From: Daphnia pulex
Taxonomy: Eukaryota; Arthropoda; Branchiopoda; Diplostraca; Daphniidae
Assembly (NCBI RefSeq): GCF_021134715.1
Contig: NC_060017.1
Span: 2,914,001-2,978,000 of the forward strand
Length of the DNA: 64,000 bases
Reading direction: 5' to 3'
Part shown: positions 26,506 to 37,902 of the stretch, piece after piece
Position numbering within the stretch: position 1 is the stretch's first letter
Layout: the number at the start of each line of letters is the position of its first letter
Translations under genes and position numbers: made by a program
The notes under the pieces: generated by a model
Databases searched by the model: none
Told to the model about the DNA's origin: nothing
What the model saw: the letters and a program-made list of their open reading frames with translations, nothing else

Positions 26506-28470
26506 TTAGGCTTTTGTTGAAATTGAAACTGACAATCGAGCATAGGAGATGAGATGTTGCGAAGTCGATGGCGAATCGTTGTGGAAAGATTCACCGGAAC
26601 GACTGTCCATGTCAACTACGAATTGAGGTGAACTTTGCCATGTCACTGATGACACCTTCTTGCTTAATCTATGACATATAAAATAGGCCCAACCAAAATC
26701 CCATTTGTTAGTGTGAGAAATAAGAAGTTGTGCAGAAATGTTGTTAGTAGAAGAAAAAATGATTTGATTAAGAAGTTACTCACTGCGAATCAAAGAGTCG
26801 TTTGGCTACATGGTTGAAATTTCCCTTGGTTCCGTCTTTGTTAGCTGAAAAGATGTCGTCACTTGGTGCGGCCAGAACATGCCACTCTTCTCCAGACAAA
26901 TCAGATTTCCATGTGGCAGGAAGCACTTCCTCTAATAATTGCAAGAATAATATGATAAGGTATTTAATTTCTCTAAAAATAACCTAATGATGACATCTTT
27001 ACCTGTTCCCAAAAGGATCTTATCATCCTCAGTGAGGAAAGTTATTTGAACTCCTGAAATGTGAAGTTTGGGTGATGTTGCATAATTGGCTTTGGTGGGA
27101 TCGATTATGGTGATTCCTCCCTTATTCCCGAGAACCTAATGTGAAACAAAAATGATTAAATGGTAATTACGATTAAATGGTGTCGACGGAAGAAACATTA
27201 TCATGTCTCAACATTACATTTAACGTTTGACAACTGAAATCGACCGAGACGAGAATTGAATGTGCGGGTTTGTTTACATTACCTCTGCGTATTCTTGTTC
27301 AGAACCTACACGGTAGATGGCTAACGCCATTTCTCGATCGATTCCCAGACCATATGTATTCGCCGTTCCACGCGTATCCAAGAGGAGACGAATGGTTCTT
27401 TGGAAATCGAAACAGCTTTTGAATTGAGAACAAACAGTATAAACTTTTTAATTAGCAACCAACCTGCCGTGCAGAGAGTGCTCATTAAAATGTGGCTCAA
27501 TTAGCCAAGAGCGCAAGAAACCAAGTCCGCTAGTCAAGTAAAAGCATCCGGCAAAGTTCCGTTTGTGTCCGCGTCGACCAGCAGATGCTTGTTCAGAATG
27601 AACTCTGGTACCGTGTCTATACATAGTGAATATCATAGTACATAAATATATGGATTAGTTGAAAGTTTGATGTCGTCGTCGCCGTTGGAGAGAGACATTG
27701 TTTTAAACTTTATCCATTACATACACCAGTGTTTCGTAACTATGTCCAGAAACGGGTAATGGTGTGCCAGATAAAGCGGCAGAACCAGCTCCGCTGCCGC
27801 TGATGACTCCACGTTGGAATTTCTCTCTCAACGCAGCCAATACAATGGTATCTAAATTGGAAAAAAATTTACGAATAAGCATAAAACAAGTAATGCGACA
27901 TCTGTAAAAGGACAAGTTGATTTCATGACGCCAAAGCAGTTTGGCCGGACATACCGGTTCCATCAGCATTTCTAAGGACACGGACGAGTCGATGTACATC
28001 TCCATCATCAATGAAAATGGCCGACTGTTTCACGATCATGTTGGCTATAGTCTCGTTGTTGGCACTGTCCTCCACCGACCCACTAACCGGAATCCAAGTC
28101 ACTTGACGAGCCCCATGATTCATTAATATGGTCTGTATAACGTAAATGCAATTTGTTTTATTGTCATTCAATAATTCATTCCATTTTTATGTACCTTTAG
28201 CTCTTTAGAAGCTTCTTCCGGATCATCCCTTGCGGCCGTTATGACGCCGATTTTGGCTTGGCCCCTACCGCCCTAATATAAACAACAAACGAGAAAAGTC
28301 AATTTAAAAATTACGGATAAATGTCTTGAAGCGAAACTTGCAGCAAACAAGATGAGTCGATTCCAGAAGAAATAGGATTCTGCCGTGAGTCCACCGCCAG
28401 CCAAAAAGAGGTGCTGGGCATCGACCGACGCCAGAAAAAGGAACAAAGCCAAAACTCCTCCGACCCTCAT
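26506..28470 (-). CDS. Secreted cyanophycinase-like protein (peptidase S51 fold), nucleophile missing
   Basis: Minus-strand exons: 28470-28342, 28272-28195, 28132-27955, 27851-27725, 27616-27464, 27415-27283, 27135-27003, 26931-26784, 26668-26506. 1242 nt, 413 aa, frames consistent. Residues 1-18 are a signal peptide. What follows matches the cyanophycinase branch of peptidase S51: LFLAGGG near the N terminus, KIGVITAARDDPE, an FIDDGD block, VISGSGAGSAALSG (about 144-157), SGLGFL...IEPHF (His about 213) and GLGIDREMAL. Active members carry G-x-S-A-G, where the Ser is the nucleophile. Here the aligned residue (about 149) is Gly in GSGAG, so hydrolase activity is doubtful although the histidine region is kept. 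Intron 1 appears to use a GC-AG boundary (donor GCAAGT). An extra C-terminal region of about 130 residues follows. The family assignment is solid by motif; the function is unknown. Confidence 0.85.
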
Positions 28471-28842
28471 TTCCGTTCACTTTCTTACTCTCTCTCTCTC
28501 TCTCGTTCAAACCTTTTGCCAACTAAACTGCCAGCCTCTGGACGATTTGGTTAGCAAATGATGGATAATATTCTTTGTGTATCAAGTCCAACGAACTCCT
28601 CTCTGGTCTCCATGGCCGTTATCTTATCTCTCGGGGTAGGGCGGCTATGTAGACTCTTACATTCTTTGTTGTCGTTTCATCGATGAACAGTTATCATCTT
28701 GTCGAGACGCTTTATCAGTTCAAAAACTACACTTTGTGTATTTGTTCAGTTTGTGAGTTGAGTATAGATGGACGTCGGAATCGTGAGAGTTGCTGTAAAC
28801 AATGATGAGTTTTGTACAGGTAACAAAATAGACGCCATTTTT
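28471..28842. other. Short spacer between two minus-strand genes
   Basis: 372 bp between the stop of the coiled-coil gene and the ATG of the cyanophycinase-like gene. It must contain the 3' UTR of the former and the promoter of the latter. CT repeats lie just upstream of the ATG at about 28488-28503. No TATA box recognised. Confidence 0.5.
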
Positions 28843-31584
28843 TCATTCAGATTCCAAGTCGTCATCTGTGGGGCTGAATCGTTCAGCCGGAATCTCGCCC
28901 AGACTTCCGGTGGCCGATTGGAAACTGGCGGTTGAATCCGATCTTGACGTTTGTTGTTGCGGTAAAAGGATTTCGCCCTGCGAACTGCCATCTAGCAGCG
29001 TCGACGCCAACCCTGTTTGAAAAGAATGAAAGCCATGCAGAAAGTCTGTTTGTTTAATAATACAATAAGGAAGCTTTCAAAAAATGGGAATAGAGTTTTA
29101 TAGTACATATGAGAAAATGGTGAAAAAGCAAAGTTTAACGTACGGAAGTTGGATGATGGAACAATATCCCTAAAAGGGATTTGCCCTTCACTGAGCGTCA
29201 CTTCGGCGGATCGATCCATCTATGCGACGGTAAAAAGTGAAGCATATAGTTAAAATTGAAAATTTTCTCGCGTCTTTCATGCTTAGTAGATGATCAATTA
29301 TTTACGTTATTTCCAGTCGCTCCTCTTATTTTTTGAACAGCGACCTGCCCGGGACTGGTGACACGGTTTGGCACTTCGCCTTCTGACAACCAACTCACGG
29401 CAACGGTGGCCTATAATCGAGTTTGAAAACAAGGAATAAGCCATTAAAAAAGTAAAAGAAACTGGGGAGGGGGACAAAGAGGATTGGTTGGAAAACCAAA
29501 AAGTTTTGTGATGGGAAAAAGAAAGATGGCACGTAGTGCTGTAGTCTCTTATTAGATCAATAAATAAATACACTGGAGGAAGATGCGTTGGTGGAAAGGC
29601 TGCTGGATGATAGTAGTATTCCGGTAGCGTCCGAGGAGGAGGAAGAAGAAGAAGCAACGGCTGTCATGTTGGACAAAGATTCGTGAGCGGCAGCTTCGAC
29701 TTGTCTGATTAAGGATTCGAAACAGGAAGAAGGTGGCGTAGGAGGGTAGCGTCGTCTCCAGAGATTCAAATCCAGTGGTGGCGCCGGGTCCGGAACAATA
29801 TTATTGCAACTTGTCCTCGGCGGAGTCAACGGTTCGTCTACTTCTTCTTCTACTTTTACTTCTTGTTCGACTTTACTGGAAACTTGCATTATTTCTTCTT
29901 CTTCCGAATCCGATGAAACAGGACGATCCGGACCGACCGCTCTATCCGTTTGATGCCATCTTTCCATCACGGTTGAAGAGTCCTGATTATAAGAAAACAA
30001 AATAATCAAATTGCCATGTTGTTTTCTTTTGCCCCGACTGCTGCTGTTTTTTTCCTTTTTATTTTTTATCTCTCGACGAGTTTACACACCTTGACGTTGC
30101 AGATAGTCGTCTGCGTGCAGCTATCGATTGTTAGCCGGAACTCGTTGTCGTCGTCGTCGTCGTTGTCACGCTATACATAAACCATAGAAACACATTAGCT
30201 CGTTGAAACTTTGACAAGAGCTGTGAGCACACACACATATATCCGAGCCCCAAAAAAGAGACACAGATACGACGGTATCTATCTATCTATACAGGAAGTA
30301 TATATCCACGTCAACTGCACACGAATCTGTTATTCATCACCCGGACGATAGCAAAAGTTAGACTGTAGACAGACAATACACACACACACGGCCTCTTCTT
30401 ACTTGACATTGCCTGGGAGATTCAGGTTGCTGGATTGGGCCAATCGAATCGACAGCTAGTTCCAGTTGAGTGGCCAGGAGGTCGCAAAAGAGGCGGGCCA
30501 CATCATCCGGCTGGATTTCCAAGTTGGGTGGCGACTGCTGCTGGTGGTGGTTGGCGCTGCTGCTGCTGCTACTGGCAGTGCGTTCAGTCAGCAATTCGAC
30601 GGATGCAGGCGACTGGCAAATCGTCGAGACGATCGATGGACTTTGGACGCTGATGACGTGATTTAGGGGACGATCCGGCTTTCGCGTGGCAATAGTGACA
30701 GACGGAAGCTTTTGAACGCTTAGTCGGCTTAGCTTGTCTTCCTGGACTGCAGCAGCAACTGTCTCTGTGTGACGGAATCGATAGAATCCGACGCGCGGAG
30801 ATTGCTCAGACTCTTTTCCTTTTTCTTCTTCTTCATCAATTGCCGGTTTCTTGCGTCTCTCCAGGGTTTCTTTAACAGCTTCCAGCAGAGCTTGACGAGA
30901 CGGACTGCCCGGTTGGGGAAGGAATCCGGGTTGTTGTTGGTTGCTTGAAAATGAATGGACGGGTTGTTCCGTCTTCGGCTTTTGCGGAGATTGACTCGCT
31001 TTTCGGGGTATCAAATCGGGAAAATGTCGTTGCGAACGACGCGGAGATTGTGCAGGATCGCCCGTCTCCTCCAGCATGGCCGCCCCTAATCTTCCAATCG
31101 TCTCCTATGGGAAGATACAATTTAATTAAACTTGATCTGACGTGAAAATTGACGATGAGTTATTAATGTGGACTGACTTGAATGTCTTGATCGATGCACT
31201 CCATATTGCTCTGAATCATGGAACGAACCTGAGCCCATTGGCGATCCCTGTGGGAGAATCATACGATATATCCAGGTCAATAAATTTGGCATCGTTCAAT
31301 AATTAATAAAAGAATATCAAATGAATTTGGCAAACGAATTGCTCGCAAGTCACCCGAGAAGTTTAATCATTTAATCGTTGGGGAAACGAGAGTAAGGCGA
31401 AGCCAAATGAAAATTGGTTGGCATTTTACCTCATTACTCTGGCGAGGTGAGGAACAATCGATTTCTGTCCGAGTGCTTCTTCCTCATCCACTTGGCGCGA
31501 TTCGAGTTCTTGGCGGCGTTCCTGTAACCTTCGGAGTTGCTCCTTCATTTCGCTTATCATTCGGCTGTCCTGACGGCGATTCAT
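28843..31584 (-). CDS. Unrecognised coiled-coil, Ser/Pro-rich protein with SEGE/SEGQ tail
   Basis: Minus-strand exons: 31584 (ATG; acceptor at 31586)-31430, 31247-31178, 31104-30403, 30170-30090, 29982-29572, 29410-29306, 29219-29144, 29012-28843. 1770 nt, 589 aa, frames consistent. Residues 1-75 are a charged coiled coil (EQLRRLQERRQELESRQ, then QWAQVRSMIQSN). A 234-residue exon of low-complexity Ser/Pro/Arg sequence follows, containing a helical DDVARLFCDLLATQLEL segment, then an acidic patch and a Pro/Ser-rich part. The C terminus has LSEGEVPN and LSEGQIPFRDI repeats and ends PTDDDLESE. SEGE/SEGQ motifs together with coiled coils loosely recall the ciliary protein TALPID3, but I cannot confirm this. 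The first ATG follows a splice acceptor, so coding exons further upstream remain possible. Confidence 0.7.
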
Positions 31585-34064
31585 GTCTAGCAAACAAAAT
31601 AAGAACATTACGTACAGGAAAACAAAAAAGATAGAAGAGATGACGTGAAATGGCCGTCAATTGGCGTGTGTGTGTGTGTCTTGAGAGAATCACGCGATCG
31701 TCAACAAACAACTTTAGAAGGTTTCTCACGCAACTTTGGGAGTTTATGTAAGGAAAGCAAATAAAATGGGTTCCTTCTCTTGATAAACATGTGACATCAC
31801 GAGATTATATATTTCTTTATCTTGAAAGTGTTTCATCATCTGCATTCCATGTCCGGTTTGAACGGCCCTCCCGATTTGAAAAAAATCATACAAACCAACA
31901 CGCCGAATCGAATGGCACAATGGCGAAAATTGCCAATCAAAGTGTGTTGATGTATTAGATTCGTCCTTGACCCAGTATTTCTTTTCACAGTGCTCCAACG
32001 GTCAAACAGGAAGTGTCGAGGAATAGAGAGAGAGAGAAAAAAAGCGGACAAAGGTCGACGTCATCAGATTAAGAAGCTATCAAGTAGAGTCGGCGATCAA
32101 TACTCGGCAGCTCGCGTCTTATTTTTGACTAGAAAATACGATGATGCCGGCGATCAATAAACTCGGTCATCTCTCGCATCACTGAACAAGCGCGCACATT
32201 TGGTGGTGATTCAAAATGAATTTTTCAATCGTCAGCATCAAACCATCACACGAACCGAAGAAAATCTCGTGCACGCGTCCAGATTTATCGAACCTCGCGA
32301 GATATCTATTCCGTGTGTCTAGTATTCAATGAATAATCAATTGAAAACGAATCCAGCCAATAATGCAACGGCACACACACACACACACACGGTAGAGTGC
32401 ATCCACATAGAAAAATCAATGAAAACCAAGGGACGCTTAAATGGATAATGGGGCGACCTGGCCACATGCGCACGTCACCGTATCGATCCGCCGGGCGGAA
32501 TCGATGACGACGCTCTCTAGCAGCCAATCTCGCAGACCAATCAAGATAAAAGTAGTACCGAAGAGAAAAGAAAGAAAAAATGAAAACATAACACGTAATG
32601 ATATTCTCTTTTTCCTCATTCTTCTCCCTTTCGGTAGTTTAGAACGTGACATGCCTTTTCAGAGTCTACGTGTTGCTTTTACCCAATTGCGTCTGTCGGG
32701 GTTGTTGAGGGCTCCCCCTTTTCCCTCTCTTCCAATTATATCGACAAGAAGAGAGAGAGTGTAGTACAGCAGAAGAAGAAGATCGTCATGCCCGACACGT
32801 CTAGCATCGACACGCGCTGGCCTCTCCAACACTATCGCGCCAGGGAACGGCTACAGCACCGAGCCGCGCTCGCCTAGCTGAATATAACGACGTTTCACGG
32901 CTTTGCCCCGGAACGTGACTTTCGGCCAGCACAGGAGACTTTTTTAGTTCCTCTTTGGGTTCGTGACGTCCAGTCACGTCGTAGACTAATTGAACTTTCA
33001 ATCCCCCTGCACATGTAGGAAATCAAAAAAATAAAAAATGAAAAAACGGAATTTCCGTTGATACCCGAAAAAATTAAAAATAAGGTGACAACATGTTTTT
33101 TCCATTTTTTCTGTATGTTTTCTTTTTGTAATCTGGTATATCTGATATTTTGTTACGCGAGTAATAGTACTAGTAGTAATAGTAATGGTATTAGTAGTAG
33201 TAGGTAGTAGCAGTGGTAGTAGTAGTAGTTTTAAAAAATCGCCTTTTTTTTACGACCTGACAAAAATTGGGGGAAAATTGTGGAACCATCAAGTCAACAT
33301 AAAAAACAATCAACCAAAAAAATATTTTCAACACGAAAATATGACCCAGAAAATAAAGGGACAACTTGGGTTATTTTCCATTTAAAAAACAAAAAAGGAC
33401 ATCGCGTTTTTTTGGCGCACAATTGTTTGTCTTTTTTTTTTGTTTGTTTTGTTTTCAAATTTTCGTAACTTCTTTTGTCTTTCTCTCCAAATATCCAGAC
33501 ACGGAATTAAAGAAAATGCCATACACAATCGGTGTTATGCGTGTGCGTACGGACGATATCTACAGTACACACAAATATGAAGAGAGAAAAAGAAAAAAAA
33601 CCAAAAGAGACGGAATCATCCAGCAAAATGTCTGAAAACCGAACAAAATGACAATTTAAAAAATGGGAGCAAAAATAGTTGAGCGTTTCGTGTCTGTGTC
33701 TGTCTAATAATGGCCGTTGCACTTGATTATTTAAAGAGTGGACAAAAAATCATTGAATCAACAAACGGGCAAAGGAAATAATTCCTCCACCCTATAATGT
33801 GTATGTGTTTCATGTTGTTGTTGTGTGTGTGTCTGTGTATGTGGAGAAACACGCACGGCATGATCCACGCGGGATTTGTATCGACAAAAATTCAAAAGAG
33901 AAAAAAAAAAAAAAAATCAGGACCTTCCAAACGGGTCACAAAAAATCACTCCGATATCAAAAAGGAATACGGAGGAACCAGAAAAAAAGAGAGAGCTCAA
34001 AATATGGGGTTTATGAGGGGGTGGTGGTGGTGTCGAGAGGGGGAAAAAAATTTGAAACTTGTTT
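31585..34064. other. Intergenic region upstream of the coiled-coil gene
   Basis: Likely holds 5' UTR or promoter of the minus-strand coiled-coil gene and the 3' flank of Pits. Simple repeats: TG near 31665-31680, CA near 32371-32390, and an imperfect TAG triplet run at about 33160-33230. An open stretch around 31750-31990 on the minus strand has no recognisable similarity. Confidence 0.5.
33160..33230. repeat. Imperfect TAG/AGT triplet repeat
   Basis: About 70 bp of interrupted AGT/TAG units on the plus strand. Stops in several frames make it non-coding. Confidence 0.75.
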
Positions 34065-37000
34065 TCAAGTTTCCCGCTCTTTTGTGAGCGGTTTGTTGTT
34101 CATCTCCTCTCCCAGGATTGTAGCGATTTCGCCTTGCATGAAGGCCCAGGGAACATTTGACCCGGCCAACGGACATTTCTCTCCGCTGGGGCAGTAAACC
34201 TGCGTGAGAGATAAGAAAAAATCAAATGGTTATCATTTTTTGTCCAGTGATAACGTCCATTTTCTTTATCGGACGACAAAAATGAAAGCAAACAGAATTG
34301 ATAAGTGCTCCTCTCACCTCTGATCCGGCACCTTGCTGTTTGATGCTATCACGGGAACATGGAAAGCAAAACTTGTGATGCGAGATCGAAGGGCACTGGA
34401 CAAAGTGCGTGTCCTCTAACCGCTCCTGACAAATGGTGCACTTGAGCGTCGCCGCCGCCGCCGCCGCAGCGGCTGCAGCGGCCGCAACAGCCGGCGGAAC
34501 GGCAACCGTCGTCGGATTGATGTTGCTGTTGCTTCCGCCAACGCTGCTAACGCCGCTGTCCGATCCGGCGTAGTGAGATCCCGGATCGGAAGGGCTGGCG
34601 CTTGTCGCATTCACCTCGGACGTTGAACCGTGGCGCCCGTTGCTCACCGTCGCACCGCCGTTTCCAGATGATCGCCGACTTGTGGCCGATCCTATTTAAT
34701 CCAATTATCTCGTTAATAATCATCCAAATGTCAAGATAAAACAGCCTTTGCTCCTTGCAATCTCATTAAAACTGTTATCACGCGTAGTGAAACGGTAAAT
34801 TTACCTGATGAGCTGGGCGAATGCTGGGATCCCCTGGATGGTGTGCGGGAAAGTTGAGCCACTCCGGCAGGTCCGGTCGGCGGACTTCCTCGAGGTGAAT
34901 TTGAGACGGGCAGTATTGTATCGGCCACCGAAATGAGCGACTGCATCGGCGAAGCGGCTTTGCCTGGATTAGCAGGAGGTACCGCATTCCCCCCTCCGCC
35001 ACCGGTCAATCCGCTGGCAGTTGTGGAAGGCGGAGGCGGGTGAGCGTGAGAGCCCGGCGGCCCAGCGCCATAGGGTGGAGTAGAAGAAGGTGGACCACCG
35101 TTGATGGACGTTGTTGGGTGATGCGGATGTTGTTGTTGTTGTTGTTGTTGCTGCTGCTGCTGCTGCTGTTGCGACGTTTGTTGCTGGGACGGCCCGTGAT
35201 TGTTACTAGGTGGCAGTGGGCCGGCCGAAGAGTGTGGGGGCACCATGAGCGGATGGCCGGGTGGAAGCTGATGAGGCCCACCCGGTGGACTGTTTCTAGT
35301 CAGCGGAGATGCAGTTACTCCGCCGCGATTTCCACCGGATGCAGACGGGATTCCGGGAAATACTGAAAATACCCAAATTAATGTTACGTTCTTTTTCTCA
35401 ACTCCAAAACACAGAAAATAACCCAGAAAATTGGGAGGGGAGGGGTAGAGGTTTGAACTGGAAAGTGCTTGTTCCATCCATCCATTGTGTGTTGCCGTTC
35501 GTGGAAAAACTGAGAAAACCGGTCGGCTGCTGAGAAAGCCGCGGGGATTATCAAGTTTATCCAACGAACTAGAGATACATTTGTGTTTCCCTTTCTAACG
35601 CCCAGTCGCCCATGTCCTTCGCTTTTAGACATTTTTTATATATAAAAATACACACACGCCGTACGTGCATTCGTATAAACATTTTCAGACAACAACCAAC
35701 TAGCCAACCGACCAACTAAAATTAAAAAAAAACCGGTTCAACTTGTCCTCCCTGAAGCTGTTTGTGCTGCTGGAACGACCGTTGCCGGTCACGCCACATA
35801 CGTGTTGTATTGGGTGGAGATTTCTACCACCATCGGCCGTCGATGTAATTGGGGAAAAAATAGTTGGCCAAAAAATTCTCATCGCAACTTGAACAGATTT
35901 TGATATTGGCTGGAAAACAAATAAAATATTCCGACAGGGGGTCAACGTACCGACGAAGCATATTGTAATATGTGCGTATGTGTCTCTGAGTCACGCAATG
36001 CACATGTGCGACAACTGGTGACCAAATCCCCCTGCCAAGCCTAATTTTAACCAGCCAAAAAAAGGGCTGGCCCTCGCGGCTATTACCCCGCTGGCGTGAG
36101 AGATGATGATGGAAGTTTGGAGGGAACGCTTTCATATGTGACGTCACCTATTACTATGTGGCATTGAATCAGTTATATACACACACACACACACAGAGTG
36201 AAAAGCTCACGCTGGCCGCTCTACTGCTCCCTTTTTGTTCGTTACTATGCGCGCACTGTTCCTCTCGGAGAGCCGATCCCGTTCCACGTACACATTTTCA
36301 CGCCCATTTCCCTTTCAGTCACGCGGTTATATTCTTTACGATAAATACAAATCATGTTTTTTAACTCGCAAGGAAAGTCTGAGAAAAGGAGCTTTAATGA
36401 GGCAAACGTGTTGTGGCATCTGGCGGAAGAGTCTGTGGCTATTTTCAATACCCTAGGCTGTCCCGCGAGCTGCACCCCCCCTCCTTTCAGGTTGTACTGT
36501 ATTTCTATCTGTTTATAAACGTACACGTTTAGCTCAGAGTCTTAAAAATAGACAGCCAAAACTCTTCTTCTTTCTTCTGGACTGCCGAGTCCGTTTAGGT
36601 TCTTTGGTACGCGTCCAACTCAGCTGCCAACAAAGATGGCAGCCCTGAGGTCAAAACCCCCTAAAATGACGTTTCTTATTAATAAGGGGTTTTCGCAGTC
36701 GCATCATTCAGAAAAATTGTCTACGCTCCTATTGAGGTCTCTCTGTCCGACTAGGAGAGGGAGTACGGTACGGACTAACTGTGCAAACAAGGTGGCGGCC
36801 TTGGGAATCCAGTAAAAAGGAGGAATGTGGAGATGATTGATTCACAAATGTATAAAAATTTACCTTTGTTAGAGGATGGAGCGTCGAATGAATTAACTCG
36901 AGTGGGTCGTTCCTTGTGATTCAACCGGCCGTCACGCGGATCAAACTGGACAGGCAATCCGACTGGAAGCGAATCTCCTCGCGTCAATTGAGGCCGAAAA

Positions 37001-37902
37001 TCGGATATCGTTTCCATGGCGGATCGTTTGGATCCGTCAGCGTGTTGCAGCTGGACCATCATACCGTTACTCGACAGGTACGAAGTGGCTTGAGACGGAG
37101 CATTGTTGACGTCGTCGTCGTCTCGTTCTCTTTTAGGTCCACCGGAACGGCCGTGTGAATTGATCTGCATGTGGTGACCACCGGAAGAGGGACCACCGCG
37201 AACCGAAGGTCCACGCGGATCGGAATGATCCAGCGAATCCATTCGGGTCATGACACTATTCTGCTGCTGCTGCTGCAATCGAGACGGGTAATCGGCAGGT
37301 AAATGTCGAGGGCGCTCATTTATATGCATGTGATTGTAGCCGCCTGGTGGTCCGACTGGTCCAGGAGGTCCATGAGACGAACGAGACATGGACGGGACTC
37401 CGGGATGTCCTCCATGCCCGTGACCTCCGTGAGCATGGGCCGGCATGACATTAGCTAATCCATCCGAAGCATTGTTGCCGTTGCTCAATTCCGACTGCCG
37501 ATTCTGCAGCCTTTCGACCGGATGGCTGGATTTGCCCGGCCCCGGTGTCGTCGTGACTCGCAGTTCGGCCGGTCGTTGCGACGACGACGACGACGTTGGT
37601 CCGGCCGTTGGTGGCATGGGTTCGCCACCAGGGTAAGGGCCTCGTTTCATCTGTCGTGCTGATTCGATGACGAGTTCGATCCTGTCGGGTCCTTCATAAT
37701 TGACGCATCCACGACAAACGGGTTCGCTAAAGTCTTGCAGCATGGCCCATGGCGTTCTGGGTAGATCGCAGAGGTAGCAATGTTGCCGCTTGTTGCTACC
37801 CACTAGTCCGGCACCGCCTCCGCCCGATGACGAACCACCTCCAGCCGCCGACATGTTGGCCGCACTGCTGCTGCTGCTGCTGCTGTTGGCCAACGAAAGC
37901 AT
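34065..37902 (-). CDS. Pits: IRF2BP-family transcriptional co-repressor (Pits)
   Basis: Nuclear co-regulator; Drosophila Pits is reported to work with Ttk69 and Sin3A, vertebrate IRF2BP1/2/L are relatives. Minus-strand exons: 37902-36864, 35362-34805, 34691-34318, 34199-34065. 2106 nt, 701 aa, frames consistent. The N-terminal IRF2BP zinc finger ([14 protein letters not shown]...CRGCVNYEG, about residues 32-70) is in exon 1. The C-terminal C3HC4 RING ([18 protein letters not shown], then [13 protein letters not shown], then [10 protein letters not shown]) is split over the last two exons, ending in the family motif [13 protein letters not shown]. Between them lie long Gly/His/Ser/Pro-rich stretches with polyQ, polyA and polyS. 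The start is the first ATG before the zinc finger. A splice-acceptor-like TTGCAG just upstream at about 37920 means a short upstream exon cannot be excluded. The 1.5 kb second-to-first-exon intron (35363-36863) is the longest in this gene. Confidence 0.95.

Noticed and set aside
28318-28342. GT donor (GTAATT) for intron 1 of the cyanophycinase-like gene
   Set aside because: It would leave a 42-bp intron and insert seven residues into a conserved junction; the GC donor fits the family and normal intron size.
31744-31998. Open frame upstream of the coiled-coil gene
   Set aside because: It has no similarity and no splice sites joining it in phase to the exon at 31586.
35006-35366. Long antisense frames over the Pits and mbt linkers
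   Set aside because: They are shadows of GC-rich, CAG/CTG-repeat coding sequence on the opposite strand, with Leu/Arg-rich nonsense translations.
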